Assembly (NCBI RefSeq): GCF_014202115.1
Contig: NZ_JACHFW010000004.1
Coordinates: 1-64,000 of the forward strand
Source: Catenibacillus scindens
GTDB taxonomy: Bacteria > Bacillota > Clostridia > Lachnospirales > Lachnospiraceae
DNA: 64,000 bases
Direction of reading: 5' to 3'
Part shown: one piece after another, positions 32,879-42,356 of the stretch
Numbering within the stretch: the first letter of the stretch is position 1
Layout: each line of letters starts with the position of its first letter
The notes under the pieces: generated by a model
Seen by the model: only the letters and a program-made list of their open reading frames with translations
Told to the model about the DNA's origin: nothing
Databases searched by the model: none
Position numbers and translations under genes: made by a program

Positions 32879-34531
32879 CTAAAGTTCCCAGTAGGACTGT
32901 TCAACCATACGGTAGGTTGCAGCCTCATCCACATGCTCTTCCAAAATCCGCTCCTCCCCGCCAAGATCCGCGATAGTGCGCGCCACTTTCATCAGCTTGT
33001 GAAGTCCGCGCATATTCAGTTCCAGAGCGTCCGCCAGTTTTCCCGCGTATGAACGGATGTGGGCGTCGGAAAAGCAGTATCGCTCTATCATCTCCGCCGA
33101 CATATGGGAATTGTAGAAGATCCCCAGCCCCTTAAAGCGCTCCTCCTGGATCTCTCTTGTTCTGAGGATAATCCCGGACATACTCCGTGAGTCCAGCGCT
33201 GTTTCTCCTGCAGCCGTGCCCGTATTTTCCTGTTTCTTCCTATTTAATAGGTGACTGTATCCATTCCCGGGTTCTACCGGAGGATGAACTTCCACGCACA
33301 GGTCGATCCTGTTCCACAGCGGCCGGCTGATCCGGTGAAGATACCGGTAAACCTCCTGGGATGAACACCTGCACTTAGACCGATCCGGAAAATATCCGCA
33401 CTTACAAGGATTCATGGCGGCAATGAGCATAAAGCTGGCGGGAAACACAAAACTGCCATGAAGCCGGTTGATGGTAATAATCCCTTCCTCCAAAGGCTGG
33501 CGCAGTACTTCCAGAGTCGATGGGGAAAACTCCGCCAGCTCATCTAAAAAGAGAACCCCACGATGAGCCAGGCTGATCTCCCCGGGAACAGGGATGGCGC
33601 CGCCTCCAGTCATCGTCTTAACAGGCACCGTGTGGTGAGGACTGCGAAAGGGCCGGTGTTCTATAAGACGCCCCTCGTTTTCAAGAAGGCCTGCCACACT
33701 GTACAACTGAGTGACTTCCAACTGCTCGCTGTGGGTCATCGGCGGCAATATCCCGCGGACAGCCTGGGCGCTCATAGACTTACCGCTTCCCGGCGGACCG
33801 ATCATAAGAAGGTGATGCATACCGGCAATCGCCGCCATGATCGCCCGCTTTAGAGGTTCCTGGCCAATAATCTGAGAAAAATCCACCCAATTTTTTTGTT
33901 TTTTTAAAACTGTTATTCCTGTGGAATCTTTGATGATACTTTGATTTTCACTATCAGAATTGTTTCTAAGAATTGATCTGTTATTGCAATCAGAAGGCAA
34001 AGACATCCCCTGACAAAGATAAATACATGCGGCGTTCAGGTCAGATAAACCAATGATCTCCGGCAAATGGGTCCATTGGTCCCTGGCCAGCTCCGCCTCC
34101 GCCACATTTTCCTCCGGCACCAGACACCGGGTAATACCAGACTTCCCCGCCATAAGAACCAGCGAGAGAACTCCCTTGACAGGTTTCAGGCTGCCGTCCA
34201 GACTTAATTCGCCTACTGCAAAAACATGGGCCAGCCGGTTCCTGGGAATAATCCCCAGAGACCCCAAAAGCGCCAGGGCAATGGGGAGATCGTAGGCAGT
34301 CCCTTGCTTGCGCATCCCTGCCGGGGACAAATTAATAATGATCTTCTTCGCAGGCATACGGTAGCCGGAATTTTTCAAAGCGGCGGCTACGCGCTCCCTA
34401 GCCTCCTTGACCTCAGAAGCCAGGTAGCCCACAAGACAGTAAGATGGAAATCCATCGCTGATATCCGCTTCCACACTGACAAGCTGCCCTTCAATGCCGC
34501 AGACAGCTCCGCTGTAAATACTTGTAAACAT
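32879..34531 (-). CDS. comM: YifB/ComM Mg-chelatase-like AAA+ ATPase
   Basis: A 550-residue protein starting MFTSIYSGAVCGIEGQLVSVE. An N-terminal Lon-protease-like fold (GFPSYCLVGYLASEVKEARERV) is followed by the AAA+ domain with MIGPPGSGKSMSAQ (Walker A), GVLFLDELAEFSPSTLEVLRQPLEEG (Walker B region) and the zinc-like CKCGYFPDRSKCRCS segment. A C-terminal helical domain ends MRGLHKLMKVARTIADL. ComM is a helicase that promotes branch migration during transformation. GGGAGG precedes the ATG at 34531. Confidence 0.95.
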   Translation of the reverse strand: MFTSIYSGAVCGIEGQLVSVEADISDGFPSYCLVGYLASEVKEARERVAAALKNSGYRMPAKKIIINLSPAGMRKQGTAYDLPIALALLGSLGIIPRNRLAHVFAVGELSLDGSLKPVKGVLSLVLMAGKSGITRCLVPEENVAEAELARDQWTHLPEIIGLSDLNAACIYLCQGMSLPSDCNNRSILRNNSDSENQSIIKDSTGITVLKKQKNWVDFSQIIGQEPLKRAIMAAIAGMHHLLMIGPPGSGKSMSAQAVRGILPPMTHSEQLEVTQLYSVAGLLENEGRLIEHRPFRSPHHTVPVKTMTGGGAIPVPGEISLAHRGVLFLDELAEFSPSTLEVLRQPLEEGIITINRLHGSFVFPASFMLIAAMNPCKCGYFPDRSKCRCSSQEVYRYLHRISRPLWNRIDLCVEVHPPVEPGNGYSHLLNRKKQENTGTAAGETALDSRSMSGIILRTREIQEERFKGLGIFYNSHMSAEMIERYCFSDAHIRSYAGKLADALELNMRGLHKLMKVARTIADLGGEERILEEHVDEAATYRMVEQSYWEL

Positions 34532-34656
34532 ATCAGACCTCCCTGCTCTCCAGGACCGGAACGCCCGACGGCTACAAGCTGTCATTGACTTTGTGTTTTA
34601 TCATATCATTTCTTGAAATAAAATCAACAGGAAAAATGTCGAATAATTATTAAATT

Positions 34657-35481
34657 TTAATATTTCTTTTTTAATTCATGGAGACGGTCCAGGCGTTTGA
34701 CTGAATCAGGCCCAAGCTCTCTGGCTGCGGCCACAGCCAGGGCATCCACAACTGCGGCTGGAGCCGCCATGGAATGGTACTCGTTTTCTTCCCCGCGGTA
34801 AACAAAAAGATTCATATCCGCCCGCTGTCCGGCCGGCACATATAGGCGGCTTGTAAAAGCCAGGGTTTTATAACCAGACTCCCTGGACTGATTTAAAATC
34901 ATAACCCCTTCCCGGGATACTTTTGAAAAACTGAACATAATAATCAGATCGCCTTCCCCTGCCAGGGCAAGTCCTTCCCAGATCTCCGATCCACCGGAGG
35001 GCAGCATACTGACAGGCAGCCCCAGACGGCGCAGGCGAAACATAAGAAGCTGCCCCACTGATGCAGAGGCGCTCTTAGCGTGAATATATATATGCCGGGC
35101 CGAGAGGATCTCTTTAACCGAAGTTTCAAAAATATCCTCATCCAAATGTTCCAGCGTCTTTTGCAGGCAGCTCTGTTGATAAGACAGCCACCCGGCAAGG
35201 CCAAAGCCTCCTTCATCCTTCATCAGTGTCTGAGCCATTTTAAGGGCCGGCGACGACTGATTATTTTGCTGCTGCATCACAGCTCTTTTTAATTCTTTAA
35301 AATCCGCGAACCCGCTGTGGCGCGCGAACCGTGACACCGTGGCGTCGGATACCCCAAGCTGTCGGGCCAGCTGGCTCATATTCATCAGCAAAAACTCATT
35401 GGGATGTGCGCTGATAAACTCCATAATCTGAGCGTCTGCCCGCGTAAACTCATTGTCTGCTGGCAAAAAATCAAAAGACAT
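34657..35481 (-). CDS. RpiR/MurR-family transcriptional regulator
   Basis: A 274-residue regulator. The N-terminal HTH has MSQLARQLGVSDATVSRFARHSGF. The C-terminal SIS domain contains HIYIHAKSASASVGQLLMFRLRRLG and IIMFSFSKVSREGVMILNQSRESG, the sugar-phosphate binding fold. It is the last gene of a five-gene ECF transporter operon and presumably controls the operon in response to a phosphorylated sugar or sugar-like ligand. The promoter upstream of the operon (39856-39884) is flanked by AT-rich repeats that could be its operator. Confidence 0.88.
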   Translation of the reverse strand: MSFDFLPADNEFTRADAQIMEFISAHPNEFLLMNMSQLARQLGVSDATVSRFARHSGFADFKELKRAVMQQQNNQSSPALKMAQTLMKDEGGFGLAGWLSYQQSCLQKTLEHLDEDIFETSVKEILSARHIYIHAKSASASVGQLLMFRLRRLGLPVSMLPSGGSEIWEGLALAGEGDLIIMFSFSKVSREGVMILNQSRESGYKTLAFTSRLYVPAGQRADMNLFVYRGEENEYHSMAAPAAVVDALAVAAARELGPDSVKRLDRLHELKKKY

Positions 35482-35528
35482 TTCCCGTCTCCTCCTTATT
35501 AAAAGCTCTGATACAGATCTTTAGCATA

Positions 35529-36332
35529 CTAAATAGATTCTCCCGCCACAAGCACAGATACATAATCGCCTCCCAGAGCATAAATTTCTTTCAGGGAACG
35601 TTTTAAAAGACCGGCAGTGCGCACATGGAAAGCAGCCTCCGGCAGCACGTCAATGGTATATTGGCCTTTTTTCATCGCGTCATAAATTTCCTCTATACGG
35701 CTCATATCCCGCTCAAACCTTGTCCGTATACACCCGTACTGCACCGCCTGGTGGGTATCGCTGCCAGCCACAGCGGGAATTCCGAGATTCCGGGCCATCT
35801 GACAGGTGAGCCGCTCTGTGCGTTCTTTGTCCAGCGCCACATCTTTTCCGTTCAGATCAATAAAATGAAGGCGCCCAAGCTGTTCTTTTGGAAGCTGAGG
35901 TATATACATATGCTCTCCTTTTCTGAAAGGATGTCCTGCTCCCACAATTACCGGATACTCCTCAAAAAGATCCATCAACTTTGAAAAGGGAAGAAATTTA
36001 TCTTTTTCCTTGTAAGGATCCAGACATCGGTTAAGCTCTAAAATAGCTTCTGCCGGACCAACGCACAAAATATGGCCGCCCTCGCAAATATCTGTCTCCA
36101 TTCCCGGAAAAACGCGCAGTCCGTTTTCAAGGACAATACTATCCCCCACACGCTCACCTGCAGACAAAATATAGCGGTACAAATCCTCAAACTGAAGCGT
36201 GTTAAAATGCTCGGTCAGGCAAAGGGCATCCAGGCCGGCATCTTTTGCTTCCCGAAAAAGCCAGTCTGTGTACACCGTGGAAAAAGGCAGTTTTTTGGCC
36301 AGCTTTCCGTGGGTATGAAAATCCATATACAA
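35529..36332 (-). CDS. PHP-domain metal-dependent hydrolase
   Basis: A 267-residue PHP protein beginning MYMDFHTHGKLAKKLPFSTVY, with LCLTEHFNTL, FPGMETDICEGGHILCVG, VIVGAGHPFRKGEH, HFIDLNGKD and AVAGSDTHQAVQYG. The H-x-H, E, H and D-x-H ligands of a trinuclear metal centre are all present. PHP enzymes hydrolyse phosphate esters such as histidinol phosphate. In this ECF transporter operon a role in processing the imported nutrient is likely, but the substrate is unknown. Confidence 0.82.
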   Translation of the reverse strand: MYMDFHTHGKLAKKLPFSTVYTDWLFREAKDAGLDALCLTEHFNTLQFEDLYRYILSAGERVGDSIVLENGLRVFPGMETDICEGGHILCVGPAEAILELNRCLDPYKEKDKFLPFSKLMDLFEEYPVIVGAGHPFRKGEHMYIPQLPKEQLGRLHFIDLNGKDVALDKERTERLTCQMARNLGIPAVAGSDTHQAVQYGCIRTRFERDMSRIEEIYDAMKKGQYTIDVLPEAAFHVRTAGLLKRSLKEIYALGGDYVSVLVAGESI

Positions 36333-36356
36333 AATAATCTACCTCCTATATCCCTT

Positions 36357-37193
36357 TTAGACCATACTGGATATGAACAGGCTGATACATATCATTAAAA
36401 AAGAAATTATCAGAAATATCATATCATCATAGGTAACTTTAAGGGAAGCTAATTTTAATTTTTTTACGTCTTTATTTACCGCCGCATAGCGGTAGCCTTT
36501 AATTTCCAGGGCCTCCACTGTTGTTCTTGACCGTTTTGCCGTATTCAGCATTAATGGATAAAAAGCATGGATAATCACTTTAATCTGATAGATCAGATAC
36601 CGGATTTTTCCCAAAAATGTCCCGCTGTCGGGAGGATTGCCCCGCATACGGTAGGACAAAAGCACACTCTGGAATTCTTCCATAAGCATCGGCAGCATAC
36701 GGTAAGCATAAGAAATGGAAAATGACAGGCGTTCCGGACATTTAAACCACATCAGGCCATTAGAAAGGCGGTCCGGATCCAGACCTGAAAATACTGTAAT
36801 CGACGCCAGAGAAACAGTGGCGACCTTTAATGTCAACACTAACAAGGGAGCGATGGCCGTCCCATTACCTCCAAAAATCAGCGTTGCAACAAACAGATAT
36901 CCCGTCTGTGAAAATACGCCGAGTAAAAACAAAAACAGAACAAGCCCGGCCACTCGTGCAAGTACGGTAGTCACCACAACAATCATAAAGGAAAACAGCA
37001 AAAATATCAGATCATTGGCAAACCAGGGAACCAGACCAAAAAATAAATACCAGACAATAAGGATTCTCGGATCAAGGCGAGCGATCACTGTATCATCATT
37101 GCCATAGGCATTTTTCAATACCTGACTGCGCAGAAAATCCATAGAAAATTTGTCAAATAAATTATCCGATAGCTTCTTTGTGAACCCTGCCAT
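36357..37193 (-). CDS. ecfT: ECF transporter transmembrane component (EcfT)
   Basis: A 278-residue membrane protein starting MAGFTKKLSDNLFDKFSMDF. It has at least five hydrophobic helices, with RLDPRILIVWYLFFGLVPWF near the N-terminus and the coupling-helix signatures RMRGN (YRMRGNPPDSGTFLG) and EALEIKGYR. These Ala-Arg-Gly-like motifs contact the two ATPase domains. GGAGGTGATTTTA before the ATG at 37193 sets the start; it overlaps the ATPase gene by 32 nt. It is the membrane hub of the ECF importer. Confidence 0.9.
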   Translation of the reverse strand: MAGFTKKLSDNLFDKFSMDFLRSQVLKNAYGNDDTVIARLDPRILIVWYLFFGLVPWFANDLIFLLFSFMIVVVTTVLARVAGLVLFLFLLGVFSQTGYLFVATLIFGGNGTAIAPLLVLTLKVATVSLASITVFSGLDPDRLSNGLMWFKCPERLSFSISYAYRMLPMLMEEFQSVLLSYRMRGNPPDSGTFLGKIRYLIYQIKVIIHAFYPLMLNTAKRSRTTVEALEIKGYRYAAVNKDVKKLKLASLKVTYDDMIFLIISFLMICISLFISSMV

Positions 37194-38904
37194 TAAAATC
37201 ACCTCCAAATGTCTGAACAAATTCATCAATAGTATAGCAGTACGCCTGGGGGCAAAGTTCCTGCCCCATAGAAAAGATTTCCGGTGGACGTATTCCGGTC
37301 CTTTCCCGAATCTGCTCATTGCCGAATATTTCATTCCTTGTGCCATCACCGATGACCTTGCCGCCGCAAAGGACAATAATGCGCTGAGCCCACTCACATA
37401 CAAGCTGCATATCATGGGTAGCAATCATCACGGTATCGGTTACGTCTTTCATATCCTCCAGAGTCCGGATAATCTCCCTTCGGGTGGCAATATCCAGATT
37501 GGCTGTAGGTTCATCCAGCAGCAGGATTTCCGGATTTAAGGCAATACCGATAGCCAGACTGGCCCGGCGCATCTGCCCTCCGGACAGGAGCCGCCCGTCT
37601 CTGTCTTTAAGACCGGTCAGCCGGAACTGTTCCAAGAGCTGACCGGTGCGCTCCTTCCACTGTTTTATATTCCGAACCTCCATAGCGTAGGCTATGTCTG
37701 ACTCTATAGTATCTTTAATAAACATCTCTTCCGGGTTTTGATAAACCAGAGAAATGCGTCTGAACAGCTTATCCCGTTTAACGGACTGGATTTTTTCTCC
37801 GAAAATTTCAATTTCTCCCTGAGATGGCCTGAGCAGGCCAGTCATCATCTTCATCAGCGTAGATTTTCCCGCCCCGTTGGAGCCGATCAGGGCGATTTTC
37901 TCCCCTTTTCTGACGGTCAGGTTCAGCCTGTCAAAGATCTGGTTGGGGCCGCCTTTTACAGAACGATAGGCCAGGGACACATCTTTAAACTCCACGGCTG
38001 CTGGCGGCGTCTCCCATGATCTGACAGATTCACACGCCGCCTTCCCGTCTTCCGCCCTGTGACAGGAAAGTCCGCCAAAAATTTTTCGGCCCTCACTGAC
38101 AGTGACAGGCAGCTCCCCCGACATGGGCAGTACCCCATTTTTCTTTAGTTCATAGGCCGCTCTGGTAACCTGAGGTGGAAAAATATCGGAAGCTGTCAGA
38201 TCTTTCACGCGGCACAGCGCCTCCCGGGTGGGAAGCTTCCACGCAACCGTCCCTTCTTTCAGCAAAACTACATGCTTACAGTAATCCGCGATGTATTCGG
38301 TATGGTGTTCAATAACAATAATGGTTTTCCCGTAATTTTCATTGAGATCCTTTAAAATTTCATAAATCCGGTCCGCGTGACCTGGATCAAGCTGAGCGAT
38401 GGGCTCGTCAAGGATCAGAACATCCGGCTCCAAAGACACCGCGCCGGCCAGCGCCAGCAAATGGGTCTGTCCTCCGGAAAGCTGCCATATGTAATCTTTC
38501 TCCCGGCCCGCCAGTCCGCACTTTTCCAATGCTGCCTTTCCACGCTCAAGATAATCCTTCATAGCATAATTCATACAGGCATAAGACGCATCGTCAAGAA
38601 CGGTCGGGCGCACAATCTGATTTTCAAAATCCTGATATACATAACCCACCCTGGCAGCTAAACTTCCCACATCAGTGCCGCATGTATCCAAACCTTTGGC
38701 CAGCACTCTGCCGGAATATGTCCCGGTGATAAAATTAGGAATCAGCCCGTTCATCGCCTTACACAGGGTCGACTTCCCGCAGCCATTGTTTCCCACAATG
38801 GCCAGGAAGTCGCCCGCTTCTACAGTAAGATTTAATTTCTTTAATGTTGGAGCCGATGCGCCGGGATAAGAAAAAGTCAGATTTTCAATCTCGATCACAT
38901 TCAT
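37162..38904 (-). CDS. ECF transporter ATPase, two nucleotide-binding domains in one chain
   Basis: A 580-residue protein with two ABC domains. The first has GNNGCGKSTLC, LSGGQTHLLALAG and VLILDEPIAQLDPG. The second has GSNGAGKSTLMKMM, LSGGQMRRASLAIG and ILLLDEPTANLD. This is the fused EcfA1-EcfA2 form, seen also in thiamine or HMP-type (YkoD) systems. It powers uptake by the EcfT and S components on either side. A poorly conserved linker of about 90 residues separates the halves. The ATG at 38904 is preferred. Confidence 0.92.
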   Translation of the reverse strand: MNVIEIENLTFSYPGASAPTLKKLNLTVEAGDFLAIVGNNGCGKSTLCKAMNGLIPNFITGTYSGRVLAKGLDTCGTDVGSLAARVGYVYQDFENQIVRPTVLDDASYACMNYAMKDYLERGKAALEKCGLAGREKDYIWQLSGGQTHLLALAGAVSLEPDVLILDEPIAQLDPGHADRIYEILKDLNENYGKTIIVIEHHTEYIADYCKHVVLLKEGTVAWKLPTREALCRVKDLTASDIFPPQVTRAAYELKKNGVLPMSGELPVTVSEGRKIFGGLSCHRAEDGKAACESVRSWETPPAAVEFKDVSLAYRSVKGGPNQIFDRLNLTVRKGEKIALIGSNGAGKSTLMKMMTGLLRPSQGEIEIFGEKIQSVKRDKLFRRISLVYQNPEEMFIKDTIESDIAYAMEVRNIKQWKERTGQLLEQFRLTGLKDRDGRLLSGGQMRRASLAIGIALNPEILLLDEPTANLDIATRREIIRTLEDMKDVTDTVMIATHDMQLVCEWAQRIIVLCGGKVIGDGTRNEIFGNEQIRERTGIRPPEIFSMGQELCPQAYCYTIDEFVQTFGGDFNGRVHKEAIG

Positions 38905-38905
38905 T

Positions 38906-39760
38906 TTATGCCTGCTCCTCTCCATTGACCCGTACCGCTGCGCCGCGGCGCATAAAGATCAGCACAATAAGCGCCGCCGCTGCCGCCACGATCATTCCCG
39001 CAAAGAGAGCTGTGCTGCTTCCGGCCCATCCGGCCTCCCAGTCGATCAGGGACGTGCCGCTTTCCGCCAGCATTTCTGAACAGACAGCCACGGCAAAGGC
39101 CACGATGCATCCCAGCACAACCTTTATGTTAATAGCGCCAAGATAGGTCTCCCTGCTTCTCGGCTGCATTCCAAGGAGCGGTTCGATCTTGCCATAGAGC
39201 TTTGGTACAAGGAAAAGAGTTGGCAGCAGGCAGAATAAGATTCCTGAAAACAGCACATCGTTGAGAAATGCAAAGCCCTCTGTGGCAAAAACACTTTCGG
39301 GAAGTCCGGCAACCGCCTCAAAATCTGAAACTGCAAACTGAACTTTTAAAATATCTACGATCGTTCCAAGGAGCTGCTGGATAACAACGCCGGTCATGGC
39401 GGCAATTCCTACCATTTTACGTTTTGCAGGATTGGCAACCATCCTCCCGGCGATATAAACGCCAATGGTTACTGTAATAAACTTTTCCAGTTCGCCCAGT
39501 CCGCCGAACTGTCCCAGCATGATTTCTGAAAACACAAGCTCGCCTGTGGCCGCGCCCAGGGCCGCGGACATAGGATCAAAAAGCATGGAAAGGGTTAATG
39601 GGATAAACAAAAAATATTCCACGGAAAATTCTACAATTCCTACCTGAAAGGAAGGAATCAGCTCTGTAAAAAGAGTCGCCAGACCGTAGAGCGCCATAGT
39701 CAGTACAAAGACCATAAGCTTCTGTGATTGTGTTGCTGTTTGTTTTTTCACTTTCTCCAT
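38906..39760 (-). CDS. ECF-type substrate-binding membrane protein (S component)
   Basis: A 284-residue integral membrane protein with six or seven helices: LMVFVLTMALYGLATLFTEL, VEFSVEYFLFIPLTLSMLFD, LGAATGELVFSEI, a central VGIAAMTGVVIQQLLGTI and a C-terminal AAAAALIVLIFMRRG. It is the first gene of the ECF operon and has the size and helix pattern of an S component with an extra C-terminal helix. The ligand cannot be assigned. The presence of an RpiR regulator and PHP hydrolase hints at a phosphorylated or sugar-like compound. Confidence 0.75.
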   Translation of the reverse strand: MEKVKKQTATQSQKLMVFVLTMALYGLATLFTELIPSFQVGIVEFSVEYFLFIPLTLSMLFDPMSAALGAATGELVFSEIMLGQFGGLGELEKFITVTIGVYIAGRMVANPAKRKMVGIAAMTGVVIQQLLGTIVDILKVQFAVSDFEAVAGLPESVFATEGFAFLNDVLFSGILFCLLPTLFLVPKLYGKIEPLLGMQPRSRETYLGAINIKVVLGCIVAFAVAVCSEMLAESGTSLIDWEAGWAGSSTALFAGMIVAAAAALIVLIFMRRGAAVRVNGEEQA

Positions 39761-39855
39761 TTTGATTTTCCTCCTATCATTCCCTCTATCTCCGCGGCAG
39801 CAAACCTTCTGCCCCGGCGGTGTATTGGATAGTTTTTATACAGCTCTCTTCGCTG

Positions 39856-39884
39856 ATAGTATCAATATATCCGCCAAATGTAAA
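39856..39884 (-). promoter_or_regulatory. Promoter of the ECF transporter operon
   Basis: TTTACA (39879-39884) and TACTAT (39856-39861) with a 17-bp spacer on the minus strand. The region just upstream (39895-39965) contains repeated AAAATTTCAT blocks that could bind the RpiR-type regulator. Confidence 0.6.
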
Positions 39885-39990
39885 ATCTATTTCATTTGTA
39901 TTGTAAAATGTAAATAAAATTTCATTTTTTATTTATGTGATGAAAAAACGACAAAATTTCATAGTCAGGGCATCCGCACAGCGCAGGCGC

Positions 39991-40171
39991 GGCTGAACTG
40001 TTAGTTACTGTTACCATATTGGCAGCAGTTCAGTCCGCTCAAAACGCCTAAAAATATTGCCTGCCCCAACCTTCAACTGGTATAATTAATAGGAAACGAC
40101 AAATATATTTGTCGTTTAGACGAAATTAGTAACAGTTCAGCCCGCCCCATTCCTGATGGCTGAACTGTTAC
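39991..40171. repeat. Cluster of palindromic repeats in the ecf-dtd gap
   Basis: Three inverted repeats lie in 180 bp with no gene. GGCTGAACTG pairs with CAGTTCAGTCC (39991-40035). AAACGACAAATA pairs with TATTTGTCGTTT (40094-40117). GTAACAGTTCAGCC pairs with GGCTGAACTGTTAC (40129-40171). The last ends 34 nt before dtd. The whole 39761-40204 gap holds only these repeats, the ecf promoter and the dtd leader. Confidence 0.85.
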
Positions 40172-40204
40172 AAAAATTGATTTTAGAATTGGAGGATTTA
40201 TATA

Positions 40205-40654
40205 ATGAAAGCAGTAGTTCAAAGAGTTGCCCAGGCCAGCGTCCAGGTAGACGGACAGATCACCGGACAGATCGGCCGGGGATTTCTTGTTTTGCTTGGC
40301 GTCCACACGGAGGACACCCAGGAAGATCTGGACTATGTAGTAAAAAAAGTGACCGGCCTGCGTATTTTTGAGGATGAAAATGAGAAAATGAACCTGTCCC
40401 TGGCCGATGTGGGCGGCAGTCTTCTGGTGGTTTCCCAGTTTACGCTCCTGGCAAGCACTAAAAAAGGCAATCGCCCCAGTTTTATCCAGGCCGGACCCCC
40501 GGAAATGTCAGAAGCTCTCTATGAAGAATTTATGGAAAAATGCCGGAATATGGGATTTCATGTAGAACACGGGATTTTCGGAGCCCACATGGAAGTTTCC
40601 CTCATTAACAGCGGCCCTGTCACCATTATTATTGACAGTAAAGACCGTCAATGA
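40205..40654 (+). CDS. dtd: D-aminoacyl-tRNA deacylase
   Basis: A 149-residue DTD beginning [24 protein letters not shown], with [21 protein letters not shown] (the SQFTL catalytic motif) and [16 protein letters not shown] (the NxGPVT motif, with the cross-subunit Gly-cisPro). It removes D-amino acids and glycine mischarged on tRNA. TTGGAGG lies upstream of the ATG. It is in line with the DUF1847-type gene 44 nt downstream. Confidence 0.97.
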   Translation: MKAVVQRVAQASVQVDGQITGQIGRGFLVLLGVHTEDTQEDLDYVVKKVTGLRIFEDENEKMNLSLADVGGSLLVVSQFTLLASTKKGNRPSFIQAGPPEMSEALYEEFMEKCRNMGFHVEHGIFGAHMEVSLINSGPVTIIIDSKDRQ

Positions 40655-40698
40655 ACCGGCCAGAAAAATATTAAAGAGAAATGAAAGGGAGAGAGATC

Positions 40699-41364
40699 AT
40701 GAATGAAAATAAAAGCTGTATTGACTGCGGCTATGCCAACTGCAATAAGATGGACCGCAGCTATAATAATTTTTGCATGACAACCCATATGGATGAGGAA
40801 GCGCTCATGGAAGCCATGGAATGCTACAGTGAAGGGAGCGAAGACCTTAGGGTAGCAAAGGCCGCCGCCGAAGTAGAATCGGAAAATTACTGTAAAATGA
40901 CCCGGGTGGAGGAGATTATGGAGTTTGCAAAAAAACTGCAGATCACTAAAATCGGCATCGCCACCTGTGTCGGGCTGCTGTCGGAAGCCCGTACAGCGGC
41001 TAAAATTTTCCGGGCCCACGGTTTTGAAGTTTTCGGCATCGGATGTAAAGCAGGCGCTGTGCCTAAAGTTACTGTAGGTATTCCAAAGCGCTGTGAAAAT
41101 GTAGGCGTCAATATGTGCAACCCAATCTTACAGGCCAAAATACTTAACCGCCATCACACGGGACTGAATGTGGTCATCGGCTTGTGTGTGGGCCATGACA
41201 GTCTGTTTTATAAGCATTCCGACGCCCTTGTCACCACCCTTGTGGCCAAGGACAGGGTTCTGTGCCACAATCCCGCCGCAGCACTCTATCAGGCCCACGG
41301 TTATTACGCCCGTCTCCTTGACAGCAACAGTTCCATTCCCAATGAGCCAAAGGCCGAAAAATAA
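40699..41364 (+). CDS. DUF1847-type metal-binding protein
   Basis: A 221-residue protein with an N-terminal cysteine cluster, CIDCGYANCNKMD, and a C-terminal region with GIATCVGLLSEARTAAKIFR, GIGCKAGAVPK, CNPILQAKILN and VIGLCVGHDSLFYKHSDALVTTLVAKDRV. This matches the DUF1847 family of Clostridia and archaea, which probably binds a metal or FeS cluster; no function is established. GGGAGAG lies about 7 nt before the ATG at 40699, which is preferred to 40681. Confidence 0.85.
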   Translation: MNENKSCIDCGYANCNKMDRSYNNFCMTTHMDEEALMEAMECYSEGSEDLRVAKAAAEVESENYCKMTRVEEIMEFAKKLQITKIGIATCVGLLSEARTAAKIFRAHGFEVFGIGCKAGAVPKVTVGIPKRCENVGVNMCNPILQAKILNRHHTGLNVVIGLCVGHDSLFYKHSDALVTTLVAKDRVLCHNPAAALYQAHGYYARLLDSNSSIPNEPKAEK

Positions 41365-41453
41365 GTAAAGAGACGGCGCAGCGCACAAGTATGGGGCAGC
41401 CGCAAAACGCTGCCCCAGCCAATGTCATATCTCTTCAGCGGGCTGAAGTGTCA

Positions 41454-42356
41454 CTATTTTACAATGCCAATGATGGAATGAATGTCATCCACATGATGAC
41501 GTTCCATGTAATCTTCAATGCCGTCAATAACTTCAATCGTTGTGTATGGATTGACAAAATTAGCGGTTCCCACAGCCACCATAGTCGCACCGGCAAGAAT
41601 AAACTCAATGGCGTCGCTGGCTGTCCGGATTCCTCCCATTCCGATAATGGGCAGATTCACCGCGTTGGCTACCTGATAAACCATGCGGACAGCGATGGGT
41701 TTGATCCCCGGACCTGACAGTCCGCCGGTTTTGTTGGCAAGGGCAAAGGTCTGGCGCTCAATATCAATCTTCATTCCTGTCAGCGTATTGATCAGGGACA
41801 GGGCATCCGCTCCGCCGGCCTCAGCCGCCCGGGCAGTCTCGGTAATATCTGTAACATTAGGGCTCAGCTTCATGATCACCGGCTGTTTCGCTTTCGCTTT
41901 AATAGCCTTTGTGATATCTTCCACAGACTTGGGATTCTGGCCAAAGGCGATGCCGCCCTCTTTCACATTGGGGCAGGAAATATTAATTTCCAGCATATCC
42001 ACATCTGTGTCCCCAAGGCGCTCTACCGTTTCCACATAATCTGCCGTCGTTTTTCCGCAAACATTGACAATAATCTTTGTGTCAAATTGTTTTAAAAAGG
42101 GAATATCTCTCTTGATAAATACATCCACGCCGGGATTTTGAAGGCCGATAGCGTTGAGCATACCGCTGCACGTCTCAGCGATGCGGGGCGTCGGGTTGCC
42201 CGGCCACGGAATGTTGGCCACGCCTTTGGTCACGACAGCGCCCAGACGGTTCAGATCTATAAGTTCTCCGTATTCTGCCCCTGAGCCAAAAGTTCCGGAG
42301 GCCACAGTCACTGGATTTTTAAATTCAACGCCTGCGATTGTTACCTTTGTATTCAT
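41454..42356 (-). CDS. pyrD: Dihydroorotate dehydrogenase, catalytic subunit (class 1B)
   Basis: A 300-residue PyrDB with FKNPVTVASGTFGSG, GVANIPWPGNPTPRIAE, NISCPNVKEGG (catalytic Cys), VIMKLSPNVTDI, GADALSLINTL and MGGIRTASDAIEFILAGATMVAVG. It oxidises dihydroorotate to orotate on FMN and passes electrons through PyrK to NAD. The start overlaps the pyrK stop (TAATG), so the subunits are made in step. Confidence 0.97.
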   Translation of the reverse strand: MNTKVTIAGVEFKNPVTVASGTFGSGAEYGELIDLNRLGAVVTKGVANIPWPGNPTPRIAETCSGMLNAIGLQNPGVDVFIKRDIPFLKQFDTKIIVNVCGKTTADYVETVERLGDTDVDMLEINISCPNVKEGGIAFGQNPKSVEDITKAIKAKAKQPVIMKLSPNVTDITETARAAEAGGADALSLINTLTGMKIDIERQTFALANKTGGLSGPGIKPIAVRMVYQVANAVNLPIIGMGGIRTASDAIEFILAGATMVAVGTANFVNPYTTIEVIDGIEDYMERHHVDDIHSIIGIVK

